The notes beneath the pieces are model-generated. The model did not search any database and was not told the origin of the DNA. It saw only the letters and a list, made by a program, of their open reading frames with translations. A DNA stretch of 63,038 bases. Source: Maricaulis sp. (GTDB lineage: Bacteria > Pseudomonadota > Alphaproteobacteria > Caulobacterales > Maricaulaceae). Within the stretch, counting starts at the first letter, position 1. Each line of letters starts with the position of its first letter. This document shows, one piece after another, positions 27,880 through 35,569 of this stretch. The stretch lies in assembly GCF_015665295.1 (NCBI RefSeq), contig NZ_JADFAJ010000022.1, forward strand, positions 1-63,038. The letters are read 5' to 3'. A program made the position numbers and the translations under genes.

Positions 27880-29228
27880 TCTGCAGCTATTGCCATGCCG
27901 TCAGCCATCCTTGCCGATCCATGATCGGGCCAGGCGATGCGGGCATTCATGTCGGGATGGGACCAGGGGCGAACCGGTGCACCCAGGGCTTCCGCGACGA
28001 TGAGGCCGGATTGCAGCCCGTCCTCGTGGAAACCCGAGCCCAGCCAGGCGCCGCTGTACCAGACGCCACCTTTGCCCTGGATTGCACCGATCGCGGTTTG
28101 CGCTGCAATGGCCGCCTGGTCGAAAACCGGGTGGGAATACTGATCGGTCCGCAGGACGCGCGCCGGATCCGGTTCGGTCTGCGGGTTCAGCGTTACCAGG
28201 ACCGGGACGGCGACGGGCAAGGGCTGCAGACGGTTCATCCAGTAGGTCAGCGAGATTTCGCGCGTGTCCCCGTGGCTTCGCTCGAGATAATTCCAGCTCG
28301 CCCAGGCCGAGCGGCGCGCCGGCATGAGCCGCGTGTCGGTGTGCAGCACTGCCGTGTTCGGCCGATACCGGATGGCAGACAGAAGGGCGGCCTCTTCCGG
28401 GTCGGCATCAGCCAGCAGGGCGAGCGCCTGGTCGGAATGGCAGGCAAAGACGACCTCGTCAAAGTCCTCTGTTTCGCCTTGCTCGAGGGTCAGCGTTACC
28501 CCCCCGTCGTGACGACGGACCGAGCTGATCGGTGTGGACAGCCTGATCTCACCCTCGATGGCCTCGGCCAGCGCCTGGACATAGGCCTGGCTGCCGCCGG
28601 TGACCGTGCGCCACTGCGGCCGGTCGGTCAGTTGCAGCAGCCCGTGATTGAGGAAGAAGCGGAAGAATGCTCCAGCCGGAAAGCCGCGCATCTGGTCGAC
28701 CGGGGAGGACCAGATTGCGGCACACATGGGCAGGATGTGATCTTCGCGAAAGGCGCGTGAATAGCCCTTCTGCTTGAGGAATTCGTCCAGGGTCAGTGTG
28801 GTCTCCGCGCTGGATTTCTGGCGGGCGTGGCGGTTGAGGCGGAGAATGTCGGCGATCATGCGCCACATGCGCGGCCGCAGGACATTGCGTCTCTGGGCGA
28901 ACAGGCCGGACGGGTTGGAGGAGTACTCGAATCCGCCGTTGCCAATTGAGGCGGCAAAAGACATGTCGCTCTCGGCGGTTTCGACACCGAGCACATCCAG
29001 CAGGCCGACAAAATTCGGATAGTTTCGCGGGTTGTAGACGATGAAGCCGGTATCGACCCCGAACTCCGTGCCCCCGATCTCGACGGTCGCCGTATTGGCG
29101 TGGCCGCCCAAACGGTCGGCGGCTTCGAACAGAGTGACCCTGTAGGACTGGGAAAGACGCCAAGCGGCGGCGAGTCCGGAAATGCCTGAGCCGATTACGG
29201 CGATGCGGCGGTGGCTCTTGTCGGACAT
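27876..29228 (-). CDS. FAD-dependent amine-oxidase-like oxidoreductase (COG2907 type)
   Basis: A 450-residue flavoprotein. The N-terminal IAVIGSGISGLAAAWRLS dinucleotide-binding motif is followed by FEAADRLGGHANT, and the C-terminal YSGAWLGSGFHEDGLQSG segment completes the FAD site. It is the first gene of the operon transcribed towards DUF1365 and cfa. The ATG at 29228 lies about 38 bases after the expected start point of the ECF promoter at 29273-29300. The likely substrate is an acyl chain in phospholipid, by analogy with Rhodobacter stress genes. Confidence 0.88.
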   Translation of the reverse strand: MSDKSHRRIAVIGSGISGLAAAWRLSQSYRVTLFEAADRLGGHANTATVEIGGTEFGVDTGFIVYNPRNYPNFVGLLDVLGVETAESDMSFAASIGNGGFEYSSNPSGLFAQRRNVLRPRMWRMIADILRLNRHARQKSSAETTLTLDEFLKQKGYSRAFREDHILPMCAAIWSSPVDQMRGFPAGAFFRFFLNHGLLQLTDRPQWRTVTGGSQAYVQALAEAIEGEIRLSTPISSVRRHDGGVTLTLEQGETEDFDEVVFACHSDQALALLADADPEEAALLSAIRYRPNTAVLHTDTRLMPARRSAWASWNYLERSHGDTREISLTYWMNRLQPLPVAVPVLVTLNPQTEPDPARVLRTDQYSHPVFDQAAIAAQTAIGAIQGKGGVWYSGAWLGSGFHEDGLQSGLIVAEALGAPVRPWSHPDMNARIAWPDHGSARMADGMAIAAE

Positions 29229-29272
29229 TCAAATGCTCGCGTTTCGTCTTAATTGAAGGGCTGTTGCATGGA

Positions 29273-29300
29273 GTTACGCAGCGAAGCGGCCGACGGATCA
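29273..29300 (-). promoter_or_regulatory. ECF sigma (RpoE-ChrR type) promoter for the oxidoreductase operon
   Basis: Read on the - strand: TGATCC (29300-29295), 18 bases, then TAAC (29276-29273), preceded by CG. This equals the RpoE promoter pattern known from Rhodobacter sphaeroides (TGATCC about 18 bases before a TAA element) and is shared with the divergent promoter in this same gap. Confidence 0.75.
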
Positions 29301-29334
29301 CACGGCGCGGTGCTCAAGATGATCGTGTGCGGAG

Positions 29335-29362
29335 TGATCCGCTTCACCGCTGTCATCGTAAG
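29335..29362 (+). promoter_or_regulatory. ECF sigma (RpoE-ChrR type) autoregulatory promoter
   Basis: TGATCC (29335-29340), 18 bases, then TAAG (29359-29362), preceded by CG. Identical -35 and spacing to the divergent - strand promoter; the two -35 elements are 34 bases apart. Its position means the sigma gene must start downstream of it, which decides the start codon at 29439. Confidence 0.78.
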
Positions 29363-29438
29363 GCGAAGCATGTACGCTGCGACCCACATATCACATCGTC
29401 CGGCCCGGAGCCGGATTTTCGACCCGGGAAGGGGGCGC

Positions 29439-30023
29439 ATGACGGATCTGACGGACAGGCCGGTCCTTTCGACCGAGGGCCGGGAAATGTCCCGCCTGCT
29501 GGCACGGGTCGGTCAGACCCGCGACCGGGCCGCCTTTCGGGCCGTGTTCGACCATTTCGCGCCGCGCATCCGTGCCTTCCTGCTGCAGCGACGCCTGACG
29601 TCAGCGCTGGCAGATGATCTGACGCAGGACGTCATGCTCGCAGTCTGGCGTCGTGCCGCCAGTTTTGACCCGTCCAAAGCTGCGGCTTCGACCTGGATCT
29701 ACACGATCGCACGCAACCAGCACATCGACCATTTCCGGAAGGTCCAGCGGGCAAGCCGGATGGACGAAACCGATCCATCGCTTCAGCCGGTCCCGCCGCC
29801 CGCCGCAGATGACCTGTGCGAACAGGCTGAGGCCGCCGAGACGGTTGGGAAGGCCCTTGAAGCCCTGTCGCCTGACCAGCGTCAGGTCGTCGAGATGGCG
29901 TTCACTGAAGGCCTCTCCCACAGTGAAATCGCCGAGCGGCTGAACTTGCCGCTCGGAACTGTCAAATCCCGCATACGGCTTGCCATGGGCAAGCTGAAAA
30001 CCACCCTTGGAGACTTGGAATGA
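29439..30023 (+). CDS. rpoE: ECF sigma factor, ChrR-associated (RpoE-like)
   Basis: A 194-residue ECF sigma factor. Region 2 is seen as AAFRAVFDHFAPRIRAFLLQ and DDLTQDVMLAVWRRAASFD, with the WIYTIARNQHIDHFRK recognition segment. Region 4 is LEALSPDQRQVVEMAFTEGL followed by the HSEIAERLNLPLGTVKSRIR helix-turn-helix. I chose ATG 29439, which follows GGAAGGGGG; earlier in-frame starts (29253, 29370) lie upstream of, or just at, the mapped promoter. It is coupled by ATGA overlap to the ChrR gene. The expected role is response to singlet oxygen or related oxidants. Confidence 0.9.
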   Translation: MTDLTDRPVLSTEGREMSRLLARVGQTRDRAAFRAVFDHFAPRIRAFLLQRRLTSALADDLTQDVMLAVWRRAASFDPSKAAASTWIYTIARNQHIDHFRKVQRASRMDETDPSLQPVPPPAADDLCEQAEAAETVGKALEALSPDQRQVVEMAFTEGLSHSEIAERLNLPLGTVKSRIRLAMGKLKTTLGDLE

Positions 30024-30694
30024 CGCCCCATCGCGGTCACGTGCTTGACGACGCCTGGTATCTTGATTTCGCTGCCGGTTCCCTGGCCAGCGAAGCAGAG
30101 GCCGTGCTCGTCCGCTCGCATGTTGAACTCAATGAGGAGGCCGAACAACGCGTCGCCGGGCTGGACCGCATCGGCGGAGCCCTGCTTGAGCGTCTGCCTG
30201 TTGGTGAGCCGCTTACCTTCAGCGCTGAGGATCTGCTCGCCCTGGCCGCAGATGACGATATCGTCGAATCGAAAAGCGCCGGTTTTGATTTGCCCAGCGA
30301 GCTCGATGGTATTGATCTGCCCGACGCGTTGAAGACCTATCTCGCGGAGACGGGCGTCCGGGTAAAATGGGAATTCCTGGGGCCCGGGCTGCGTAAGGCG
30401 ATCCTGTGGCGTGGCGAAGGTGACACGAATTTGTGGCTGCTCAAGGCCGAACCCGGCGTGGCGATTCCGCACCATGGTCATAATGGTTCCGAACTGACTC
30501 TCGTTCTCAAGGGGAGCTTCTGGGACGGCGACCAGGAGTATCGCCGTGGCGATGTCGAGGAAGCCCATCCGGATGTCGAGCATGATATTCGTATCGACCC
30601 GTCCGGCGTGTGCGTCTGCCTCGCCCTGACCCATGGCAAGCTGCGTTTCGCCAACCCGCTTTTGCGTGCATTTCAGGTCTTTACCGGTATCTGA
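30020..30694 (+). CDS. chrR: ChrR-like anti-sigma factor lacking the zinc-ligand cysteines
   Basis: A 224-residue protein with a ChrR-like anti-sigma domain (1-85) and a cupin domain (about 105-215). The cupin metal site is retained: PHHGHNGSELTLVL gives the H-x-H and E ligands, and EHD near residue 190 the last His. In the anti-sigma domain the two His ligands appear present (H7, H34). However, the CxxC-type pair that follows in Rhodobacter ChrR reads NEEA here, so both Cys are missing. The start overlaps the sigma gene. It probably still sequesters the sigma factor, but N-terminal zinc binding should be altered. Confidence 0.88.
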   Translation: MTPHRGHVLDDAWYLDFAAGSLASEAEAVLVRSHVELNEEAEQRVAGLDRIGGALLERLPVGEPLTFSAEDLLALAADDDIVESKSAGFDLPSELDGIDLPDALKTYLAETGVRVKWEFLGPGLRKAILWRGEGDTNLWLLKAEPGVAIPHHGHNGSELTLVLKGSFWDGDQEYRRGDVEEAHPDVEHDIRIDPSGVCVCLALTHGKLRFANPLLRAFQVFTGI

Positions 30695-30814
30695 TACCGG
30701 CAGACGCGGCTCGCCTGTGTTTTTGTCGAGTGACGAAGGCGGGTGCGGGCCGCATGCGTTTGCGCTACCATCATCTATCACGTGATTTCGTCAGGTGCCG
30801 GGGTGGCGGTCAGC

Positions 30815-31858
30815 ATGAGTGTGAAGACGCGGGCGAACAAGCAGTCCGGAGCGACGATCAAGGATGTGGCCAGCGCCGCAGGCGTCTCCGCGATGACGGT
30901 GTCACGCGTGCTCAACGCCGAGCCGAATGTACGCCCGGCCACCCGCGAGCGGGTCCAGGCGGCAATTCGTGACCTGAATTACCGCCCCAACCTGTCGGCT
31001 CGCAATCTGGCCCGCGCCAATGCCTATTTTATCGGTCTGCTCTACGACAATCCAAGCGCCGGCTATATCAGCGAGCTGTTGATCGGCGCGCTGAACCGGT
31101 GCCGGACATCGGGCTATCACCTCGTGCTCGAGAGCTGCGGTGCTGCGGGCGAGGACTGGACCAGTCAAATTGCGGACATGCTTCGGACTTCGAATTTCGA
31201 CGGCGTGATCATGCCGCCGCCGGTCTGCGACAATCCCGACGTGCTCGATGCTGTCACTGAGGCCGGCATCCCCTATGTCCGGATTGCCCCGGATACGGAT
31301 CTCGACCGGGCACCTTGCATCCTCACTGATGATCGCGCCGCAGCGCGGCGGATGACGGAGTATCTTGTCGAGCTCGGCCACAGGCGGATCGGTTTCATTC
31401 TCGGACCCGACGAGCACGGTGCCAGCCGTGAACGCCATGCCGGCTTCCTGGAAGGTCTTGCAGCACATGGTATCGAAAGCGATCCGGCCCTGACCACGGC
31501 GGGCGCTTTCACCTACAAGTCGGGACTGGAGGCAGCGGATGTGCTGCTTTCGCTCGCGGAGCGGCCGACCGCGATTTTCGCCTCGAATGACGACATGGCG
31601 GTGGCGGTCATTGCGCTCGCCCACAAGCATGCGCTTGATGTTCCGCGCGATCTGACCGTTGTGGGCTTTGATGATACCCAGACAGCGACGGCAATCTGGC
31701 CGCAACTGACCACGGTTCGCCAGCCGATTTCAGACATGTCGAGCGCCGCCATCGAGCTGCTGGCCAGTCATCTCAATGGTGAAGATGGCGCGGCAGCGCG
31801 ACGCGAAATCCGCTCCGAAATCGTGATCCGGGATTCGTCGACCGCGCCGGTCGTTTAG
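30815..31858 (+). CDS. LacI-family transcriptional regulator
   Basis: A 347-residue LacI/GalR repressor. The helix-turn-helix ATIKDVASAAGVSAMTVSRVLNA is followed by the hinge YRPNLSARNLARA and a periplasmic-binding-protein-like ligand domain (YFIGLLYDNPSAGY to VVGFDDTQTA, with LTTVRQP). The ligand is probably a sugar, but no sugar-utilisation genes lie next to it. The ATG at 30815 (before MSVKTRANK) was preferred because the longer start at 30743 adds an unlikely 24-residue extension. A terminator follows at 31883. Confidence 0.9.
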   Translation: MSVKTRANKQSGATIKDVASAAGVSAMTVSRVLNAEPNVRPATRERVQAAIRDLNYRPNLSARNLARANAYFIGLLYDNPSAGYISELLIGALNRCRTSGYHLVLESCGAAGEDWTSQIADMLRTSNFDGVIMPPPVCDNPDVLDAVTEAGIPYVRIAPDTDLDRAPCILTDDRAAARRMTEYLVELGHRRIGFILGPDEHGASRERHAGFLEGLAAHGIESDPALTTAGAFTYKSGLEAADVLLSLAERPTAIFASNDDMAVAVIALAHKHALDVPRDLTVVGFDDTQTATAIWPQLTTVRQPISDMSSAAIELLASHLNGEDGAAARREIRSEIVIRDSSTAPVV

Positions 31859-31882
31859 CGGCACAAGTTGGCGGCCGCCCCC

Positions 31883-31904
31883 AAAGCTGCCATCAGCTTT
31901 TTTG
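31883..31904 (+). terminator. Intrinsic terminator after the LacI gene
   Basis: A perfect 7-bp stem AAAGCTG-CCAT-CAGCTTT is followed by three further T residues (TTTTTT run in total) 25 bases after the LacI stop. This separates the regulator from the partner-switching genes. Confidence 0.75.
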
Positions 31905-31980
31905 TTTCAGCGCCCCATCGGGCAAACTTGAATTCTGGCGCCGGACAGCAATAGTCGGTGGTAATGGACGGAGAGCTGAT

Positions 31981-32310
31981 TTGAACGACTGGCAAAACCA
32001 CCCTGAAATTGACCCCGTGATCGTGCAGGCCCTGGTTGGTGCCGTCGGGGTCGAAACCTTTGCCGACATGCGCGAGCAATTCGCGACCGATCTGCGATCT
32101 CTGGCAGAAGCTTACCAGAAATCCTATGCGGACGGCGCGTATGACCAGGCGCGCGCACAAGCGCATGCCCTGAAGGGTGCCGCGGCCAATATCGGCCTGG
32201 TCCAGCTCAGCGTTCTGGCAGGTGAGTTCGAACGCGAAGCATCTGATCCGGGCACCGACCTCGCCGCCATTCTCGATCGGTCGCTGGTGAAGCTGGAAGC
32301 TGCGACCTGA
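31981..32310 (+). CDS. Hpt domain phosphotransfer protein
   Basis: A 109-residue four-helix Hpt protein. AQAHALKGAAANIG carries the phosphorylatable His with the usual LKG-x-x-x-N-x-G follow-up. The only good start is TTG 31981, with GGAGAG nine bases upstream. As the first gene of the module it could relay phosphate to the receiver domain of the PP2C protein two genes downstream, which is inference from the gene order. No histidine kinase is encoded nearby. Confidence 0.83.
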   Translation: MNDWQNHPEIDPVIVQALVGAVGVETFADMREQFATDLRSLAEAYQKSYADGAYDQARAQAHALKGAAANIGLVQLSVLAGEFEREASDPGTDLAAILDRSLVKLEAAT

Positions 32311-32368
32311 AGCCAAGGCGGACCGGCCAGAGGTCGGGGTCGCAGAGCAAACTGACTGGGAGACTGTC

Positions 32369-32671
32369 ATGGATTACCGTTGCGAAGTCGTGGGCGATCG
32401 TTTCATCGTCTCGATTTCCGGTGTGCTGACCTTCGATGACCACGAAAGATTCCGGCAGGTCATCGGCGAGATCGCCGAGTGTGCGCCCGCCATGGTCGAG
32501 CTGTCGCTGGCGTCCACGAAAATGGTCGACTCCGCCGGAATAGGGATGCTGCTGCTGGCCAATGACAAGGCAGTTCGGGGCGGCAAGACGCTGCGTCTGT
32601 CTGGCGTGACAGGGCATGTCGCCAAAGTGATCGAGCTGTCGAAGATCGATCAGCTGATTCCCGTTGATTGA
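32369..32671 (+). CDS. STAS-domain anti-sigma factor antagonist
   Basis: A 100-residue SpoIIAA/RsbV-type STAS protein: a single domain with the phosphorylatable Ser in MVDSAGIGML. It should be phosphorylated by an HATPase kinase and dephosphorylated by a PP2C phosphatase, the two other products of this cluster. Its stop lies inside the start of the next gene. The next gene begins at TTG 32664 or GTG 32679/32682. Confidence 0.9.
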   Translation: MDYRCEVVGDRFIVSISGVLTFDDHERFRQVIGEIAECAPAMVELSLASTKMVDSAGIGMLLLANDKAVRGGKTLRLSGVTGHVAKVIELSKIDQLIPVD

Positions 32672-33872
32672 AAGCCCTGTGGTGAGCGCCTCCCAATCTT
32701 CGGGCAATTCTATTGCCGATGACGATGCCGCCATCCTGGTGGTTGATGACCTTCGCTCGTCGCGGCTCCTCATCGGGGCCGTCCTCAATTCGGCCGGCTT
32801 CGCCAATCTCCACTTTGCCAGTGATGGTGTGGAAGCCGTCGCATTGCTTGAGACCACGCCTATCGATATGGTCGTGCTCGACATCGTGATGCCTCAGATG
32901 GACGGTTTCGAGGTCTGTCGGCAGGCCCGCGAGCGCCTGTCCCTGGACATCCCGATCCTGATCCAGACCGGGCTTCAGGATGCTGATCAACGCGCGACCG
33001 CTTTTGACGCCGGTGCGTCCGATATTGTCTCCAAGCCGCTCCACCCCCACGAATTGGTGTCACGCGTCCGCCTCCATCTCGAACGCCGACGCATGATTGA
33101 CAGTCTGCAGACCTATCAACGGCGCATGGAGGATGAGCTCCAGGCGGCCGAGTCGATGCAGATTTCCCTCCTGAAATCCGATGACCAGGTGGCTGCCATT
33201 GCCGAACCCCGCGGCGCCGGTCTCACAACTTTCTACCAGGCGTCCAACCAGCTCGGCGGGGATTTATGGCAGGTCTTCGAGATCGACGAGACCCGTTTTG
33301 GCCTGTTCATCGTCGACCTGTCCGGCCACGGCGTTGCCGCTGCCATCAACGCCTTTCGCGTTCATATGCTGGCCGAGGCGATGGACCGCAATCGGGAACA
33401 TCCCGGCAAATGGCTGGCTTTCCTCAACGACCATCTCTGCCAGATCTTGCCGGTCGAGCACTTCGCGACCGCATTTTACGGGGTTGTCGACATTGCCAGC
33501 GGCCGGATCAGCTACGCCGCCGCCGGGGCGCCGACCCCGATCATTCTTGAGGCGGCTGGCGGTTGGAGCACACTGGATGGGGGCGGGCTAATCCTGGGCT
33601 GCCGGGAAGGTATCGCCTACGACACCTATTCGGCTGACCTTGTCGTGGGCGATCACGTCCTGCTCTACAGCGACGCCCTGTACGAGAATTTCGAGACCCC
33701 CGGGGAATCGCTTGAACCGCAAGACATGGCGGTGCTCGCGCGCGAGGTGCTCGATGCCGCGGCAGGCGCCGAATTCCACCGGGCACTGGTCAACCGGGTC
33801 TTTGCGGACGAGACGGCGCAACGTCGTGACGACCTCACCTTGGTGCTATTGGAGGTCAAAGGCCATGTCTGA
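32664..33872 (+). CDS. Response-regulator receiver fused to PP2C (RsbU/SpoIIE-type) phosphatase
   Basis: A ~402-residue protein with an N-terminal receiver domain (about 22-140): acidic pair VVDDLR, phospho-acceptor in VVLDIVMPQMDG, and SKPLHPHELV. It is joined by a helix (MEDELQAAESMQISLL) to a PP2C phosphatase (about 190-400) with GGDLWQVF, VDLSGHG, SDALYEN and RRDDLTLVLLE, where the metal-binding Asp residues are present. It would dephosphorylate the STAS protein when its receiver is phosphorylated. TTG 32664 gives the longest product; GTG 32682 is an alternative. It overlaps the following kinase gene by eight bases. Confidence 0.88.
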   Translation: MIESPVVSASQSSGNSIADDDAAILVVDDLRSSRLLIGAVLNSAGFANLHFASDGVEAVALLETTPIDMVVLDIVMPQMDGFEVCRQARERLSLDIPILIQTGLQDADQRATAFDAGASDIVSKPLHPHELVSRVRLHLERRRMIDSLQTYQRRMEDELQAAESMQISLLKSDDQVAAIAEPRGAGLTTFYQASNQLGGDLWQVFEIDETRFGLFIVDLSGHGVAAAINAFRVHMLAEAMDRNREHPGKWLAFLNDHLCQILPVEHFATAFYGVVDIASGRISYAAAGAPTPIILEAAGGWSTLDGGGLILGCREGIAYDTYSADLVVGDHVLLYSDALYENFETPGESLEPQDMAVLAREVLDAAAGAEFHRALVNRVFADETAQRRDDLTLVLLEVKGHV

Positions 33873-34731
33873 CGTTGATGAAGTTGCGGCCCCGCAAGAT
33901 GCGATCTGGGTCCGGTTGGCCGAAACACCCCTGGCGGCATCCGTAAAAGCCTATCTCGTTGAGCGCTTCGGCCTGGACGTAACGACAGCGGACGCGTTGC
34001 CGACCGGATCGACGATCGGCCTGGTCATTGTTGATGATGCCCACCGCGGCGATATCGAGGTGGCGGGTGCCCACAATGCCGGCGCGCTCCAGTCCATTCT
34101 GCTCACCACGGATACCTCGGCCGGCGCGCGGGCCGACTTCGTCCTCGCAGCCGACGCCGATATCGAGTCAGTGAAGTCGGTGCTGCGTGCCGCAAAGGAA
34201 TTCCATGATCAGGTCATGACCCTCAAGTCGGACGTGGCTCGACGCAAGTCGGCGATCGGCACCATCATCACGGGCCAGTTTGTCCTGCGCACGCTCGACG
34301 AGGCGCGGAATCTGGCCACCATGTTGGCGCTGGCCTGCCCGAATGCTGATCTGGTTGCTGTCGGCCTGCAGGAATTGCTGATCAATGCTGTCGAGCACGG
34401 TAATCTCGAGATCGACGCCGCGATGAAGCAGGACTTGTTGATGTCCGGGCGCTGGCGCGCGGAAGTCGAGACCCGGTTGGCTGACCCGGCCTATTCGGAC
34501 CGCGTCGTCATCGTGTCCTTCCAGCGCAGCGAGCGGATCATTTCCCTCACCGTGCAGGACGAGGGCGGCGGCTTCGACCATGAGAGCTATCTGTCCGCCG
34601 ACCCGCCCGGCGAAGGTTACCGCGGTCGCGGGATTGCCATGGCGCGGGACCTCTCCTTCACCTCGCTGACCTATCACGGGGCCGGAAATCTGGTTGAGGC
34701 GACCATCCTGAATGAAGCGGAGGACGCTTAA
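33865..34731 (+). CDS. RsbW-type serine kinase with N-terminal degenerate receiver domain
   Basis: A 288-residue protein. The C-terminal half is an HATPase_c_2 domain with the N-box LQELLINAVEHGN, G1-like DEGGGFD and G2-like GRGIAMARDL, which is the anti-sigma/serine kinase type. The N-terminal ~110 residues look like a receiver fold (IGLVIVDDAHRGDIE ... SILLTTD) but without a convincing phospho-acceptor Asp, so a pseudo-receiver is inferred. ATG 33865 overlaps the PP2C gene. It likely phosphorylates the STAS protein. Which sigma factor or other target it binds is not evident here. Confidence 0.82.
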   Translation: MSDVDEVAAPQDAIWVRLAETPLAASVKAYLVERFGLDVTTADALPTGSTIGLVIVDDAHRGDIEVAGAHNAGALQSILLTTDTSAGARADFVLAADADIESVKSVLRAAKEFHDQVMTLKSDVARRKSAIGTIITGQFVLRTLDEARNLATMLALACPNADLVAVGLQELLINAVEHGNLEIDAAMKQDLLMSGRWRAEVETRLADPAYSDRVVIVSFQRSERIISLTVQDEGGGFDHESYLSADPPGEGYRGRGIAMARDLSFTSLTYHGAGNLVEATILNEAEDA

Positions 34732-34740
34732 ACCGATTGA

Positions 34741-34760
34741 GGTCCGTCGGACCGGTTTTT
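34741..34760 (+). terminator. Short terminator-like hairpin after the kinase gene
   Basis: A GGTCC-GTC-GGACC stem followed by GGTTTTT, ten bases after the stop of the module. The five-base stem is short, so confidence is moderate. Confidence 0.4.
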
Positions 34761-34855
34761 GTTGACGAAATCAAGTCTTGCGTTACCCCTAATTCGAGCT
34801 GTGGTGTTGGATCAGGCGATGTGCCCGTTCGCTGTGGCGCTGAGGGGTGGCTCTA

Positions 34856-35413
34856 ATGTCCAGAGCGATGATGAGTATTTGTGCTGCGATTGGCTTTGCT
34901 GGTGTTAGCTATGCGCAGGATCCCAATCTTCCACCACACTTCGGCGCCGTGGAAATCAGGACGGCGTGGGAACTGGATCCCTTTCTGGTCGATATCCAGT
35001 CAGGAGGGCCAATCCGGGCCAGCACGATATCACCCGCTTGCCAGGGATGGATTGCCGACAAGCCTGACTATGCGATCTATTTTACCAGCGCCGCTATCTG
35101 GGATGTGACCATCAGTGCCCTCTCGGAGGCTGATACGACCCTCGTCGTTCATTCCCCGGCGGGGTGGTCGTGTGATGATGACAGCGGCGAGGGTCTGAAC
35201 CCCCAGGTCGTTATCGCCAACCCGCCGTCGGGCCGCTATTCGATCTGGATCGGGTCTTATAGTCAGGGCGACTATGCAGATGCGAGGCTGGCTTTTTCCG
35301 AGCACGGCTTTACCCGGGCCAATCAGCGCCGTGTGCGGGCTCCGGACCTGAACGCCGAGCAATCCCGAGAGGCGGCGCGTAGCCTCATTGAGAACTGGAG
35401 CGGCCCGAATTGA
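34856..35413 (+). CDS. Secreted single-domain paralogue of the two-domain protein that follows
   Basis: A ~185-residue secreted protein with a signal peptide (cleaved near SYAQ^D). One ~110-residue domain runs FGAVEIRTAWELDPFLVDIQSGG ... CQGWIADKPDY ... SEADTTLVVHSPAG ... CDDDSGEGLNP ... SGRYSIWIGSYSQGDYADA. The same domain occurs twice in the next gene. Its fold may resemble bacterial pre-peptidase (PPC-like) sandwiches, but I cannot name a family with certainty. The DDDSGEGLNP stretch could bind calcium. The ATG at 34856 is favoured by GAGGGG about nine bases upstream, with GTG 34847 as an alternative. Confidence 0.75.
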   Translation: MSRAMMSICAAIGFAGVSYAQDPNLPPHFGAVEIRTAWELDPFLVDIQSGGPIRASTISPACQGWIADKPDYAIYFTSAAIWDVTISALSEADTTLVVHSPAGWSCDDDSGEGLNPQVVIANPPSGRYSIWIGSYSQGDYADARLAFSEHGFTRANQRRVRAPDLNAEQSREAARSLIENWSGPN

Positions 35414-35569
35414 TGCAGGTGTCTGTCGCCAGCTGTTTGTTCGCGGCAGACTTCGATTCTTTGTACGTTCAGCTTTGGTTCAGTCGGGAAACCCTCTAAT
35501 CTGCCCCAGACCAGAGGTGGCGTTTGAGGCGCAGGGGCGTTTCGCACTGTCTGGGGGGAGCGGATATTG

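Noticed and set aside
29253-29438. Upstream in-frame starts for the ECF sigma factor
   Set aside because: They lie upstream of, or just beyond, the matched ECF promoter at 29335-29362, and the extra residues have no sigma-factor character.
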